A stretch of 64,000 bases of DNA, taken from assembly GCA_958296385.1 (NCBI GenBank), contig OY282494.1:95416-159415 (forward strand). Reading direction: 5' to 3'. Shown in pieces: positions 1-8,759 of the stretch. The notes beneath the pieces are model-generated. The model ran no database searches and was not told the DNA's origin. It saw nothing but the letters and a program-made list of their open reading frames with translations. The position numbers were made by a program, and so were the translations under genes. The stretch's first letter is position 1; each line of letters begins with the position of its first letter. Source of the stretch: an uncultured Dehalococcoidia bacterium (GTDB lineage Bacteria > Chloroflexota > Dehalococcoidia > Lucifugimonadales > UBA3495).

Positions 1-136
1 CGGCGAGGGGCGTTCCCCCATCGGTATGCCCGGCCCCAAGTCGCCCACCGGCAAGCCCACCCTGGGACACAAAACCCGTAACAAGAAAAAGACGTCCAGC
101 CGGTTCATCATCCGGGGCCGTCGCCAGCGTCGCTAG
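1..136 (+). CDS. rplB: 50S ribosomal protein L2, C-terminal end (partial)
   Basis: Only the last 44 codons are present; frame begins at base 2 and ends at TAG 134-136. The tail reads [19 protein letters not shown] followed by a basic end, the typical L2 C-terminus that contacts 23S rRNA near the peptidyl-transferase centre. Position just before rpsS is the conserved S10-operon order. Identification is secure despite truncation by the window edge. Confidence 0.95.
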   Translation, partial: GEGRSPIGMPGPKSPTGKPTLGHKTRNKKKTSSRFIIRGRRQRR

Positions 137-173
137 GCATCACCACACCACACCCGTTCAGGCGTCAATTGCT

Positions 174-458
174 ATGTCAAGGTCAGTAAAGAAAGGGCCC
201 TACGTCCACCCCAAGCTGCTCAAAAAGGTCAACGTCGTTCGCGAATCCGGCGAGGCTACGGTCATCCGCACCTGGTCGCGCGACTCGATGATTATGCCGG
301 AAATGGTCGGCCTGAACTTCGGCGTCCACGACGGCCGGCGACACGTTCCGGTGTTCGTTACCGAGAACATGGTGGGCCATCGTCTGGGCGAGTTTGCCCC
401 CACGCGAACCTACCGGGGCCACGTGGCCCGCTCGGAACGCTCCAGTCGGGTGAGGTGA
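174..458 (+). CDS. rpsS: 30S ribosomal protein S19
   Basis: 94 residues, normal length for S19, which sits in the head of the small subunit and pairs with S13. N-terminus [19 protein letters not shown] and the later [16 protein letters not shown] stretch are diagnostic. It lies 37 bp after rplB and 4 bp before rplV, so it is translated from the same polycistronic message. No anomaly seen. Confidence 0.97.
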   Translation: MSRSVKKGPYVHPKLLKKVNVVRESGEATVIRTWSRDSMIMPEMVGLNFGVHDGRRHVPVFVTENMVGHRLGEFAPTRTYRGHVARSERSSRVR

Positions 459-462
459 TACC

Positions 463-807
463 ATGCCGGCAGTGAGGGCAATGGCAAAACAGGTGGGCGC
501 CTCTCCCAAGCGCCTCAAACCCATTATGGACGCCGTGCGGGGCATGACCGTCAACGACGCGCTGGACCAGCTCAGCTTGATGACCTCCCCCTGGGCGCGC
601 TCGGTGGCCAAGGTAGTCCAGTCGGCCGCCTCCAACGCCGAGAACAATATGTTCATGGACCGCGACGGCCTGCGCATCACCCGCATATCCGCCGACCAGG
701 CCCGGCCTATCAAGCGATTCCGGGCCCGGGCCCGTGGCCGCATCGGACGGGTTACCCGCCGGTCCAGCCACATCATCATCGAAGTGGACGAGATAGAGGA
801 GCGCTAA
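463..807 (+). CDS. rplV: 50S ribosomal protein L22
   Basis: 114 residues, within the usual L22 range. L22 lines the exit tunnel of the large subunit. The family pattern is clear: SPKRLKPIMDAVRGM near the N-terminus, the SAASNAENN helix in the middle and RPIKRFRARARGR in the C-terminal beta-hairpin that enters the tunnel. Start at ATG 463; an ATG at 481 is an alternative that would remove six residues. It sits 4 bp after rpsS and 2 bp before rpsC. Confidence 0.97.
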   Translation: MPAVRAMAKQVGASPKRLKPIMDAVRGMTVNDALDQLSLMTSPWARSVAKVVQSAASNAENNMFMDRDGLRITRISADQARPIKRFRARARGRIGRVTRRSSHIIIEVDEIEER

Positions 808-809
808 AC

Positions 810-1544
810 ATGGGCCACAAAACCCATCCCTACGGTTTCCGCCTGGGCATCATCAAGGACTGGAAAACCCACTGGTACGCCAACAACGGCGCCCAGTACC
901 GCACCGGCGTCCAGGAAGACCTGTCGCTGCGCAAGGCAATCCACAGCGAATACGCCATGTTCTCCGACGCCGGCATCGCCAAGATTGAGATTGACCGCAC
1001 CGCCCAGGAAACCATCATCAACGTACATTCGGCCCGTCCGGGTATCCTGATTGGCCGCGATGGTGACCGGGTTAAAGGACTGCGTTCCCGTCTGGAAACC
1101 ATGACGCCCGGCCAGCTGCGGCTGAATATCATTGAAATTGAGCAGCCGGAGCTTGACCCGTACCTGGTGGGCCGCAACATCGCCGACCAGCTCAGCCGCC
1201 GCGTTGCCTACCGGCGGGCCATGCGCCAGGCCGCCCTGCGCACCATGCAGGCCGGCGCCGAAGGCGTCAAAATCATCACCAAAGGCCGCATCTCCGGCGC
1301 AGAAATCGCCCGCGTTGAAAAGCTGATGATGGGCCAGGTCCCCCTGCACACCCTGCGCGCCGACATCGACTATGCCCTGGCCGAAGCCCACACCGCGATG
1401 GGCCGCATCGGTATCAAGGTATGGATTTACAAGGGACAAATTATGCCGCCGCCGGCGGAGGAAGACGCTGAAATGGACAGCATCGAGTTCCGGGTTGCCA
1501 GTCAGGATGCCGATGCTGACCTGGTAGCCGAGCTGGAAAACTAG
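810..1544 (+). CDS. rpsC: 30S ribosomal protein S3
   Basis: 244 residues. N-terminal MGHKTHPYGFRLGI is the S3 signature. The KH domain follows with GILIGRDGDRVKGLR as the GxxG loop, then the C-terminal S3 domain (SGAEIARVEKLMMG). S3 forms part of the mRNA entry channel with S4 and S5. The last 30 residues are acidic, an extension beyond the usual basic end and one of several acidic tails in this operon. Starts 2 bp after rplV. Confidence 0.97.
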   Translation: MGHKTHPYGFRLGIIKDWKTHWYANNGAQYRTGVQEDLSLRKAIHSEYAMFSDAGIAKIEIDRTAQETIINVHSARPGILIGRDGDRVKGLRSRLETMTPGQLRLNIIEIEQPELDPYLVGRNIADQLSRRVAYRRAMRQAALRTMQAGAEGVKIITKGRISGAEIARVEKLMMGQVPLHTLRADIDYALAEAHTAMGRIGIKVWIYKGQIMPPPAEEDAEMDSIEFRVASQDADADLVAELEN

Positions 1545-1574
1545 CCCTTTCGCGTCAACAGGGAGACATCCGTT

Positions 1575-2015
1575 ATGCTGCAACCGAAACGCACCAAGTA
1601 CCGCAAGATGGGCCGGGGCAAGCGCCGGGGCGCCGCCTCCACCGGCAGCACCGTCGAGTTCGGCGAAATCGGCCTCAAGGCCATGCGCCCGGAGTGGATA
1701 ACCGCCCGCCAGATTGAATCGGCCCGTATCGCCATCTCCCGCCACCTCCAGCGCGGCGGCCGCACCTGGATTCGGATATTCCCGGACAAGGCCGTATCCA
1801 AGAAACCGGCCGAAGTACGCATGGGCGGCGGCAAGGCGGCCAACGACCACTGGGTGGCCGTCGTCCGGCCCGGACGCATCATGTTTGAGGTCGGCGGCGT
1901 TCCCCTCGACCAGGCCGAACAAGCCCTGCTCCGCGCCGCCCACAAGCTCCCCATCCCCACCAAAGTGGTGTACAAAGACCGCATCACCGCCCAACTGTCG
2001 GGCAACGGGGGCTGA
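1575..2015 (+). CDS. rplP: 50S ribosomal protein L16
   Basis: 146 residues, normal length. [19 protein letters not shown] at the N-terminus and the [19 protein letters not shown] segment are characteristic of L16, which organises the A-site tRNA region of the large subunit. Ends 2 bp before rpmC, consistent with coupled translation. No unusual feature. Confidence 0.97.
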   Translation: MLQPKRTKYRKMGRGKRRGAASTGSTVEFGEIGLKAMRPEWITARQIESARIAISRHLQRGGRTWIRIFPDKAVSKKPAEVRMGGGKAANDHWVAVVRPGRIMFEVGGVPLDQAEQALLRAAHKLPIPTKVVYKDRITAQLSGNGG

Positions 2016-2017
2016 CC

Positions 2018-2209
2018 GTGAAGATGTATGAAATCCGCGCGCTCAGCGACGACCAAATCCACGATGAGCTGGAGAAGTCGTACAAAGAGCTGATGAACCT
2101 CCGGTTTCGGGATGCCACCAACCAGCTTACCGACACGAACCAGCCCCGCAAAACCCGCAAGGACATCGCCCGTATGCTGACTTGCCTGCGGGAACGCGAA
2201 CTGCAATAG
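2018..2209 (+). CDS. rpmC: 50S ribosomal protein L29
   Basis: 63 residues, two-helix L29 that sits at the tunnel exit next to L23. It reads from GTG 2018 (VKMYEIRALSDDQI); ATG 2024 is an in-frame alternative two codons later. The central LMNLRFRDATNQL segment matches the conserved LFNLRFQ-type motif of L29. Spacing of 2 bp after rplP supports the GTG start by coupling. Confidence 0.94.
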   Translation: MKMYEIRALSDDQIHDELEKSYKELMNLRFRDATNQLTDTNQPRKTRKDIARMLTCLRERELQ

Positions 2210-2295
2210 GCGCCGGGCCGGTTGCAACCCGGCCCAGTCAGCACGAAACCACACAACACGATACGTCGCAGAATCGGTAACCAGGAATACGCTCG

Positions 2296-2709
2296 ATGGC
2301 AAAAATAATGCGCAAGATTCGGGTCGGCTCAGTAGTCGGCACCCGAATGAACAAAACCGCCGTGGTGGAATTGGTGTGGAAACAGCGCCACCGCGTCTAT
2401 CGCAAGCAGATGCGGCGCGTAACCCGTTTCTACGTGCACGACCCCGACGGCCAGTGCCGCCTCGGCGACACCGTTCGCATCCAGGAAACGCGCCCCATTT
2501 CCCGCACCAAGCACTGGCGCCTGCTGGAAATAATGTCCCGCCGGCAGGTTGCCGACGTCCGCCCCATCGAGCTGGAAAGCGACTCGGTGATTGAATCCGA
2601 CAGCGCTGCCGCCAGCGATACCGCTGACGACGCCGCTCTCGACATGGCCGAATCCGTTGCCGATATGGACGACGGCGCAGCAGACTCCGACGACGACGAG
2701 GAAGCGTAA
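2296..2709 (+). CDS. rpsQ: 30S ribosomal protein S17 with acidic C-terminal extension
   Basis: 137 residues; normal S17 is about 80-90. Residues 1-85 hold the S17 OB fold ([18 protein letters not shown], then [19 protein letters not shown]). Residues from about 90 to 137 are an Asp/Ser/Ala-rich tail of low complexity, strongly acidic. S17 binds 16S rRNA early in assembly, so an acidic tail is presumably surface exposed. The stop codon overlaps the rplN start (TAATG). The tail is seen in sequence; its role is unknown. Confidence 0.95.
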   Translation: MAKIMRKIRVGSVVGTRMNKTAVVELVWKQRHRVYRKQMRRVTRFYVHDPDGQCRLGDTVRIQETRPISRTKHWRLLEIMSRRQVADVRPIELESDSVIESDSAAASDTADDAALDMAESVADMDDGAADSDDDEEA

Positions 2710-3077
2710 TGATTCAGAGTTATACCCGGCTCCACGTCGCCGACAACAGCGGCGCCCGACGGATTCGCCTGATTAACATCCCCGGCTCCAGCCGGCGCAA
2801 GTACGCCTCGGTTGGCGACATCATCGTCTGCACCGTCCGCGAGGCGGTGCCCAACTCGCCGGTGCGCAAAGGCACGGTGGTCAAGGCGGTAATCGTGCGC
2901 CAGGCCGCCCCCCTCCTGCGGCCCGACGGCACCTACATCAGGTTTGACGACAACGCCGCCGTACTCATCAACGACAACCAGCTCCCCCGCGGCACGCGCA
3001 TCTTTGGCCCGGTGGCCCGGGAACTGCGCGACAAGGGCTTTATGCGGATTGTGTCGCTGGCCCCGGAGGTAGTCTGA
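2709..3077 (+). CDS. rplN: 50S ribosomal protein L14
   Basis: 122 residues, the standard L14 length. [19 protein letters not shown] is the L14 signature and [20 protein letters not shown] the conserved C-terminus. L14 forms an intersubunit bridge and binds L19 and h14. The start overlaps the rpsQ stop by one base and the stop overlaps the rplX start by one base, so all three are translationally coupled. Confidence 0.98.
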   Translation: MIQSYTRLHVADNSGARRIRLINIPGSSRRKYASVGDIIVCTVREAVPNSPVRKGTVVKAVIVRQAAPLLRPDGTYIRFDDNAAVLINDNQLPRGTRIFGPVARELRDKGFMRIVSLAPEVV

Positions 3078-3367
3078 TGGCTAAAAGCAAAATCCGGCGC
3101 GGCGACGACGTAGCCGTCATCGCCGGCAAAGACCGGGGCAAATCCGGACGCGTCCTGTATATGCTGCCCGAAAAAAACCGGGTCGTCGTCGAGGGCGTGA
3201 ACATGATTACCCGCCACATCAAGCCCAGCCCCGGCATCCGCCAGGGCGGCCGCGTCCAGCAGGAAGCATCCATCCACATCTCCAACGTCAAGCTCATCCA
3301 GAGCAACTACACCGAACCCAGCACTCAGTTCCGACAGCGGGACAGCCAGGCCAATCGGGACGGCTAA
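3077..3367 (+). CDS. rplX: 50S ribosomal protein L24
   Basis: 96 residues. The KOW motif region is evident ([20 protein letters not shown]), followed by [14 protein letters not shown] and the [15 protein letters not shown] segment. L24 is an assembly initiator for the large subunit. ATG shares a base with the rplN stop (TGATG). Confidence 0.96.
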   Translation: MAKSKIRRGDDVAVIAGKDRGKSGRVLYMLPEKNRVVVEGVNMITRHIKPSPGIRQGGRVQQEASIHISNVKLIQSNYTEPSTQFRQRDSQANRDG

Positions 3368-3372
3368 ACGAC

Positions 3373-4008
3373 ATGACTACTACCCAGCAAGAACAGGGCC
3401 AGGGACGCCGCCGGCGCCGCCAGGATGATGCCGAAACCAACGGCTCCGAACCGGCCGCGCTGCCCCCGCCCAGCATGAAAATCCAGTACCGGGATGAGAT
3501 CGTGCCGGCGATGATGTCGGAGTTCGAGTTCACCAGCCCCATGCGGGTGCCTCGCATCACCAAGATCAATCTCAACATCGGCCTCGGCGAAGCCTTGACC
3601 AACGGGCGGGCCATGGAGAGCGCGGTTCGGGATTTGACCACCATCTCCGGGCAAAAGCCCATGATTACCCGCGCCCGCCGCTCCATCGCCGGTTTCAAGG
3701 TGCGCCAGGGCAACCCCATCGGCACTACGGTAACCCTGCGCGGCGACCGGATGTATTACTTTCTGGAACGCCTGATTATCACCGCGCTGCCCCGCATCAG
3801 GGACTTTCGCGGCATATCCCGGCGCGGTTTCGACGGACGGGGCAACTTCTCCCTGGGGCTGCGCGAGCAGATTGTGTTCCCGGAGATTGACTACAACAGC
3901 ATCGACCGGCTGCGCGGATTGCAGGTTACCATTACGACCAACGCCAGCAACGACGCCGAGGCTACCCGGCTGCTGGAACACTTCGGAATGCCGTTCATCC
4001 GCCAGTAG
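3373..4008 (+). CDS. rplE: 50S ribosomal protein L5 with N-terminal extension
   Basis: 211 residues, about 30 longer than typical L5. Residues 1-34 are a low-complexity extension with a run of arginines ([13 protein letters not shown]) followed by Pro/Ala. The L5 core starts near residue 35 and includes [18 protein letters not shown] and the C-terminal [20 protein letters not shown]5 binds 5S rRNA in the central protuberance. Start at ATG 3373; a methionine about 36 residues in would give the canonical N-terminus, so the extension depends on start choice, although the upstream frame is open and only 5 bp follows rplX. Confidence 0.95.
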   Translation: MTTTQQEQGQGRRRRRQDDAETNGSEPAALPPPSMKIQYRDEIVPAMMSEFEFTSPMRVPRITKINLNIGLGEALTNGRAMESAVRDLTTISGQKPMITRARRSIAGFKVRQGNPIGTTVTLRGDRMYYFLERLIITALPRIRDFRGISRRGFDGRGNFSLGLREQIVFPEIDYNSIDRLRGLQVTITTNASNDAEATRLLEHFGMPFIRQ

Positions 4009-4031
4009 AGCAAGCGCAGGAGATTACAGTT

Positions 4032-4337
4032 TTGGCCAAGAAATCCTCCATCGTCAAGAACCAACGGCGCCGGCAGACCGTCGCCAAGTACGCCCAGCGG
4101 CGGGCTGCGCTGCTGTCCGAAGCACGCGACCTCTCGCTGCCCATGCGCCAGCGGTTTGAGGCCCGGCAAAAGCTGGCCCTGCTGCCCCACGACGCCAATC
4201 CCAACCGCATCCGCAACCGGGATGGCGCCACCGGACGGCCCCGCGGCTATATCCGCCACTTCGGGCTTTCCCGCATCTCATTCCGGGAGATGGCCCTGGA
4301 GGGCCTGCTGCCCGGCGTCCGCAAGGCCAGCCTGTAA
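4032..4337 (+). CDS. rpsN: 30S ribosomal protein S14, long zinc-free type
   Basis: 101 residues from TTG 4032 (LAKKSSIVKNQRRR). Length and absence of any CxxC pair identify the long, zinc-independent S14 form. The C-terminal RDGATGRPRGYIRHFGLSR is the S14 signature. S14 assembles late into the head of the small subunit. TTG is preceded by AGGAGA at about 4018-4023. Other zinc ribosomal proteins in this operon (S4, L36) keep their cysteines. Confidence 0.95.
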   Translation: MAKKSSIVKNQRRRQTVAKYAQRRAALLSEARDLSLPMRQRFEARQKLALLPHDANPNRIRNRDGATGRPRGYIRHFGLSRISFREMALEGLLPGVRKASL

Positions 4338-4381
4338 CCCCCAGAGCCCTTTGTGTTGGTAAGATAAGGAGCAGCGCCCCA

Positions 4382-4780
4382 ATGCCAGTTAATGACCCCG
4401 TTTCCGATATGCTGACCCGGATTCGCAACGCAATCCAGGCCCGCCACCAGTCCGTGCTGATACCTCAATCCAAGGTCAAGACGGCCATCGCCGACATCCT
4501 CAAATCCCAGGGCTACATCCGGGATTGGGAGCCGGCCCGCGGCCAGAAGTTCCCCACCATGCGGGTTCAGCTGGCCTACCGCGAGGGCGAGCAGAACGCC
4601 ATCCGGGGCCTGAAACGGGTCAGCAAGCCCGGCCTCCGCGTCCACGTGGGCCGTGGCGAAATCCCCCGCGTGTACGGCGGCTTGGGAATCGCCATAATTT
4701 CCACCTCTCAGGGAATAATGACCGGCTACGAAGCCTGGCGCAAAGGCATCGGCGGGGAGATTGTGTGCTATGTCTGGTAA
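4382..4780 (+). CDS. rpsH: 30S ribosomal protein S8
   Basis: 132 residues, standard size. MPVNDPVSDMLTRIRNA at the N-terminus and GLGIAIISTSQGIMTGYEA near the C-terminus are diagnostic. S8 is a primary binder of 16S rRNA. Preceded by AAGGAG at 4365-4370. Its end overlaps the start of rplF. Confidence 0.97.
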   Translation: MPVNDPVSDMLTRIRNAIQARHQSVLIPQSKVKTAIADILKSQGYIRDWEPARGQKFPTMRVQLAYREGEQNAIRGLKRVSKPGLRVHVGRGEIPRVYGGLGIAIISTSQGIMTGYEAWRKGIGGEIVCYVW

Positions 4781-5384
4781 CGAAAACATGGTTAGCGTGG
4801 GCGTGGCCGAGCGGGTTCCCCCCGCCGAGCGCCCCCTGTCCCGCATCGGGCGCCAGCCCATACCCATTCCCGACGGGGTGACCGTCGCAGTCATCTACGG
4901 CGGCGTCACCGTAACCGGCCCGCGCGGTACGGTAATCCAGAAGTACCATCCCGAAGTCAACGTCAAAGTCGCCGACGGCAGCGTCATCGTGGAGCGCTAC
5001 ACCGAGCGCAAGTTCCACCACTCCCTCCACGGCTTGACCCGCTCCCTCATTGCCAACGCCATCATCGGCGTAACCGACGGCTATTCCCGCACCCTGGAGC
5101 TGATGGGCGTGGGCTACCGCGTGCAGCAGAACGGCGAGGGCATCACCCTTAGCGTCGGTTACAGCCACACCGTCGAGGTCTTTCCCGACGACGGCCTGAC
5201 CATGCGGGTGGAGGGCAACAACCGGGTTCACATCAGCGGGGTGGACAAGCAAAAAGTAGGCCAGCTGGCCGCGAAAGTGCGCCGGGTGCGCCCGCCCAAC
5301 CGCTACAAAGAGAAAGGCATCCGCTACCAGGGCGAGGTGCTCCGGCTCAAGCCCGGCAAAGCCGCCGCCCGCCGCGCGGTATAG
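4770..5384 (+). CDS. rplF: 50S ribosomal protein L6
   Basis: 204 residues from ATG 4770, which overlaps the end of rpsH by 11 bp and has GGGGAG at 4754-4759 at good spacing; a GTG at 4761 is too close to that site. The two L6 repeats are visible, with [15 protein letters not shown] early, the [12 protein letters not shown] strand, and the C-terminal [19 protein letters not shown]. About 25 N-terminal residues precede the usual L6 start. Confidence 0.95.
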   Translation: MSGNENMVSVGVAERVPPAERPLSRIGRQPIPIPDGVTVAVIYGGVTVTGPRGTVIQKYHPEVNVKVADGSVIVERYTERKFHHSLHGLTRSLIANAIIGVTDGYSRTLELMGVGYRVQQNGEGITLSVGYSHTVEVFPDDGLTMRVEGNNRVHISGVDKQKVGQLAAKVRRVRPPNRYKEKGIRYQGEVLRLKPGKAAARRAV

Positions 5385-5433
5385 CCGTCCCCATCCTATT
5401 AACCTCCCCAACCGGCTCGAGAGCAGACACCAA

Positions 5434-5793
5434 ATGCCACGCGATAAAGATTCTCGCAAGTTGCGCGTCGTCCGGCACCGGCGCGTGCGCAACAAAGTCA
5501 ACGGCACTCCGGAACGCCCGCGCCTGTGCGTGTTCCGCAGCATCCGGGGCATCTACGCCCAAATCATCGACGACACCCGCGGCCACACCCTGGCCCACGC
5601 ATCCAGCCAGGAACTCCCCGGCGGGGACGGTCAATCCAAAACGGCGGCATCGGTTGCCGTCGGCAAGACGGTAGCAGAGCGCGCAATCGCCGCCGGCGTT
5701 ACGGCGGTGGTGTTCGACCGGGGCGGTTACCGCTTTCACGGTCGCGTCAAAGCGCTGGCCGAAGCCGCCCGTGAAGGAGGGCTTAAGTTCTGA
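5434..5793 (+). CDS. rplR: 50S ribosomal protein L18
   Basis: 119 residues, standard length. [20 protein letters not shown] and the C-terminal [20 protein letters not shown] mark L18, which binds 5S rRNA with L5. Last base of the stop is the first base of the rpsE ATG, so the two are coupled. Confidence 0.97.
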   Translation: MPRDKDSRKLRVVRHRRVRNKVNGTPERPRLCVFRSIRGIYAQIIDDTRGHTLAHASSQELPGGDGQSKTAASVAVGKTVAERAIAAGVTAVVFDRGGYRFHGRVKALAEAAREGGLKF

Positions 5794-6692
5794 TGGTATC
5801 TCCCGCAGCGCGCACCAGAGGCGACAACCGAGGGGAACGCACCGGCGGCGGCGGTGACCGGCGCGGTGGACGCGGCGGCCGTGGCCGCGACCGGGAGCAG
5901 CGCCCCCGCGAAGACACCAGCGGCGGTTTCAGCGAGCGTGTCGTCCACACCCGCCGCATCGCCAAAGTGGTCAAGGGCGGACGCCGCCTCCGGTTCAACG
6001 CGCTGGTCGTCGTTGGCGACGGGCAGGGCCGCGTTGGCGCCGGCATGGGCAAAGCCCTGGCCATTCCCGACGCCGTTCGCAAAGGCACCGCCGTTGCCCG
6101 CCGCAGCACCGTAACCATCCCCATCAAGGGCAGCACCATCCCCCACGAAATCGCCGTTCGCAAGGGCGCCTCCATCGTCATCATCAAACCCGCCCCCCTC
6201 GGCACCGGCATCATCGCCGCCGGCGCCATGCGCGCCATGCTGGAACTCGGCGGCGTGCAGGACGTGGTGGGCAAGTCCCTCGGCTCCCGCAACCCCATCA
6301 ACATCGTCCAGGCCACCCTGGAAGCCCTCCGCCAGCTGCGCGACCCGGTAGCCGAACGCAACGCCCGCCTGGGCCTGGCAACCCCGCCGTCCACCAACGG
6401 AGCCGCCGCCGTCGCCGTTGCAACTGCGCCCGCCGCTGCGCCGCCGGTTGCCGCAGAGCCGGCCCCCGAGACGCCCCCGGACGTCGCCGAGCCAACCGCG
6501 CCCCCCGCAGTGCCTGCGGAGCCGGCCAGCGAACCCGTTGCCGAAACGACTGCCGAAACCGACGCTGATACCCCGGCCGCAGCCGCCCCCGAAATCACTC
6601 CGGCCGATGCCGGCCCCGCGGAATCCCCCGTGGAATCCCCTGCCGAGGCGTCCGCTCCGGAACCGGAAAGCGCCGACGCCGAACCTGCCTGA
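5793..6692 (+). CDS. rpsE: 30S ribosomal protein S5 with long Ala/Pro/Glu tail
   Basis: 299 residues against about 165-200 normally. Residues 1-45 are a Gly/Arg-rich leader. The S5 core spans about 45-190: double-stranded RNA-binding part (RIAKVVKGGRRLRFNALVVV, GRVGAGMGKA), then the C-domain (GTGIIAAGAMRAMLELGG). From about residue 192 to 299 the protein is a low-complexity Ala, Pro and Glu tail. S5 governs decoding fidelity at the mRNA entry. The tail is in frame, ends at a clean stop and precedes rpmD by 24 bp; its function is unknown. Confidence 0.96.
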   Translation: MVSPAARTRGDNRGERTGGGGDRRGGRGGRGRDREQRPREDTSGGFSERVVHTRRIAKVVKGGRRLRFNALVVVGDGQGRVGAGMGKALAIPDAVRKGTAVARRSTVTIPIKGSTIPHEIAVRKGASIVIIKPAPLGTGIIAAGAMRAMLELGGVQDVVGKSLGSRNPINIVQATLEALRQLRDPVAERNARLGLATPPSTNGAAAVAVATAPAAAPPVAAEPAPETPPDVAEPTAPPAVPAEPASEPVAETTAETDADTPAAAAPEITPADAGPAESPVESPAEASAPEPESADAEPA

Positions 6693-6716
6693 CCACCACC
6701 GGATTAGAGAAACACC

Positions 6717-6902
6717 ATGCCTCAAATCAAAATTACCTGGAAGAAAAGCTGCATCGGCCGCCCTTCCTACCAACGCCGCATCGTGCAATCCCTGGGCCTC
6801 AAACGCCTGCACCACTCGGTGGTGCACGAGGACACCCCCACCATCCGGGGCATGGTCAACAAGGTGCACCATCTCATCGCCGTTGAACCCGTCCAGTCCT
6901 GA
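6717..6902 (+). CDS. rpmD: 50S ribosomal protein L30
   Basis: 61 residues, bacterial L30 length. The pattern ITWKKSCIGRPSYQRRIV then LGLKRLHHSVVHEDTP matches L30. It lies between rpsE and rplO, its invariant position in the spc operon. Confidence 0.95.
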   Translation: MPQIKITWKKSCIGRPSYQRRIVQSLGLKRLHHSVVHEDTPTIRGMVNKVHHLIAVEPVQS

Positions 6903-6941
6903 CCCGGATTCGCTAAACCGTTCCTGGAGCCATTTTCTCCC

Positions 6942-7388
6942 ATGATGCAACACGAAATCAGCTCACCCAAAGGCGCGCGCCGGGCGCGGAAACGGGTCGG
7001 TCGCGGCGATTCCGCCGGCGGCGGCAGCTACGCCGGCCGGGGTATGAAAGGGCAGAAATCCCGCTCCGGCAACTCCATTCGCCCCGGATTTGAGGGCGGC
7101 CAACTGCCCCTCATCAAAGGTCTGCCGATGAAGCGCGGCTTCAACAACCGCTACAAAACCTACTACGCCATCATCGACCTGGACACCCTCCGCCAGCGCT
7201 TTGAGCCCGGCGTCCGGGTCACTCCCGAACTGCTGCACCGCCTGGGCATCATCCGCCGCACCCGCCGGCCGGTCAAGGTGGTTGGCGATGGCGAGCTGGA
7301 CTACGGCCTCACGATAGCCGCCCACAAGTTCACGGCCTCCGCCCGGGCCAAGATTGAGGCCGCCGGCGGCACGGTTGAGGAACTCTAA
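6942..7388 (+). CDS. rplO: 50S ribosomal protein L15
   Basis: 148 residues. The glycine-rich N-terminal part (KRVGRGDSAGGGSYAGRGMK, then GQKSRSG and FEGGQLPL) is typical for L15, a late-assembly large-subunit protein. Start at ATG 6942, with ATG 6945 the next codon. Upstream of secY as in most bacteria. Confidence 0.96.
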   Translation: MMQHEISSPKGARRARKRVGRGDSAGGGSYAGRGMKGQKSRSGNSIRPGFEGGQLPLIKGLPMKRGFNNRYKTYYAIIDLDTLRQRFEPGVRVTPELLHRLGIIRRTRRPVKVVGDGELDYGLTIAAHKFTASARAKIEAAGGTVEEL

Positions 7389-7427
7389 GGCCAGCGGCTG
7401 CTCCAACTGCTGAGCCGATAGATAACG

Positions 7428-8759
7428 ATGATACAGTCAGAGGTGCAGGGTGGCGGCCGGTGGCCCCGGCTGATTCAGGCCGCCTTCGACGCGTTCAGTC
7501 TGCCCGACTTGCGGGCCAAGATACTGTTCACGCTGGGGATGCTGGCCCTCTACCGGCTGGTCGCGCACATCCCCATCCCCGGCCTGGACGCCGGCGCGCT
7601 GGAAAACCTGTTCAGCAACAACCAGCTGCTCGGCTTTCTTGACCTGTTCTCCGGCGGCGCCCTGCGCCGTATGAGCATCGTCGCGCTGGGCGTGTTCCCG
7701 TACATCACCGCCTCCATCATCATGCAGCTGCTTACGCCGGTCATTCCCACCCTGCAAAACCTGTCCCGCGAGGGCGAAGCCGGCCGCATCAAAATGAACC
7801 GCATCGTCCATTGGGGCACGGTGCCCATCGCCATCGCGCAGGCGTTCGCCCAACTCGTTCTGCTCCAGCAGGCCAACGTCTTGACCAACGTCGGTTTCAC
7901 CGGCGATGCGCTGCTCCCCACCATCGCCGCCATCGTATCCATGACCGCCGGCACCATGTTCCTGGTCTGGCTTGGCGAACTCATCACCGAGCGCGGCATC
8001 GGCAACGGCATCTCCCTCATCATATTCGCCGGCATCGTAGTCGGATTCCCCGGCCTGCTAACCCAGGGATTTTTGGACCGGGATAACATCATCGGCGTGT
8101 TCTTTTTCGCGCTGATTGGCCTGCTCATCATCGCGCTCATCGTCGTATTCAACGAAGCGCACCGCCGCATCCCGGTACAGTACGGGCGCAGCATATTCCG
8201 GGGCGGGCAGATGTACCGCCAATCGGGGTCATCGTACATCCCCCTGCGCATTAATTCCGCCGGCATGATTCCGCTGATATTCGCGTTCTCCATCGTAATT
8301 CTGCCCGGCACCATCGCCCAATACTTGAGTACCACCGGCGGTTTTCTTGGCAACTTGGCCGGCGATTTGCAGTCGGCCCTCAGCCCCACTGGCCCCATTT
8401 ACTGGATTCTGGCGTTCATCCTGGTCGTAGCGTTCACTTTCTTTTACACGCTGGTAGTATTCCAGCAGCAAAACATCGCCGAGAACTTGCAACGCAACGG
8501 CGGTTTCGTGCTGGGCATCCGCCCCGGCCGCCCCACGCAGGACTACCTCAATCGGGTAATCGTCCGCTTAACTATGGGCGGCGCCCTGTTCCTCGGTTTC
8601 ATCGCCATCGTGCCCTACCTGGCCTCGCTGGTAACCAACGTTGAGGCCATTGCGCTGAGCAGCACCAGCCTGCTGATTATGGTCGGCGTCGGCCTGGACA
8701 CCCTGCGCCAGCTGGAAGCCCAATTGATGATGCGGAACTACGAGGGTTTCCTGCGATGA
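7428..8759 (+). CDS. secY: Preprotein translocase subunit SecY
   Basis: 443 residues, standard SecY length with about ten hydrophobic helices. SecY forms the membrane channel of the Sec translocon. Family motifs include LYRLVAHIPIPGLD near the N-terminus, TERGIGNGISLIIFAGIV in the middle and the cytoplasmic PVQYGRSIFRGGQMYRQSG loop; the C-terminal part has GIRPGRPTQDYLNRVI. Last four bases overlap adk. Location between rplO and adk is the classic arrangement. Confidence 0.98.
   Translation: MIQSEVQGGGRWPRLIQAAFDAFSLPDLRAKILFTLGMLALYRLVAHIPIPGLDAGALENLFSNNQLLGFLDLFSGGALRRMSIVALGVFPYITASIIMQLLTPVIPTLQNLSREGEAGRIKMNRIVHWGTVPIAIAQAFAQLVLLQQANVLTNVGFTGDALLPTIAAIVSMTAGTMFLVWLGELITERGIGNGISLIIFAGIVVGFPGLLTQGFLDRDNIIGVFFFALIGLLIIALIVVFNEAHRRIPVQYGRSIFRGGQMYRQSGSSYIPLRINSAGMIPLIFAFSIVILPGTIAQYLSTTGGFLGNLAGDLQSALSPTGPIYWILAFILVVAFTFFYTLVVFQQQNIAENLQRNGGFVLGIRPGRPTQDYLNRVIVRLTMGGALFLGFIAIVPYLASLVTNVEAIALSSTSLLIMVGVGLDTLRQLEAQLMMRNYEGFLR

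Noticed and set aside
804-1994. Long minus-strand frame across rpsC and rplP
   Set aside because: Complement of two certain ribosomal protein genes; no family match and no ribosome site.
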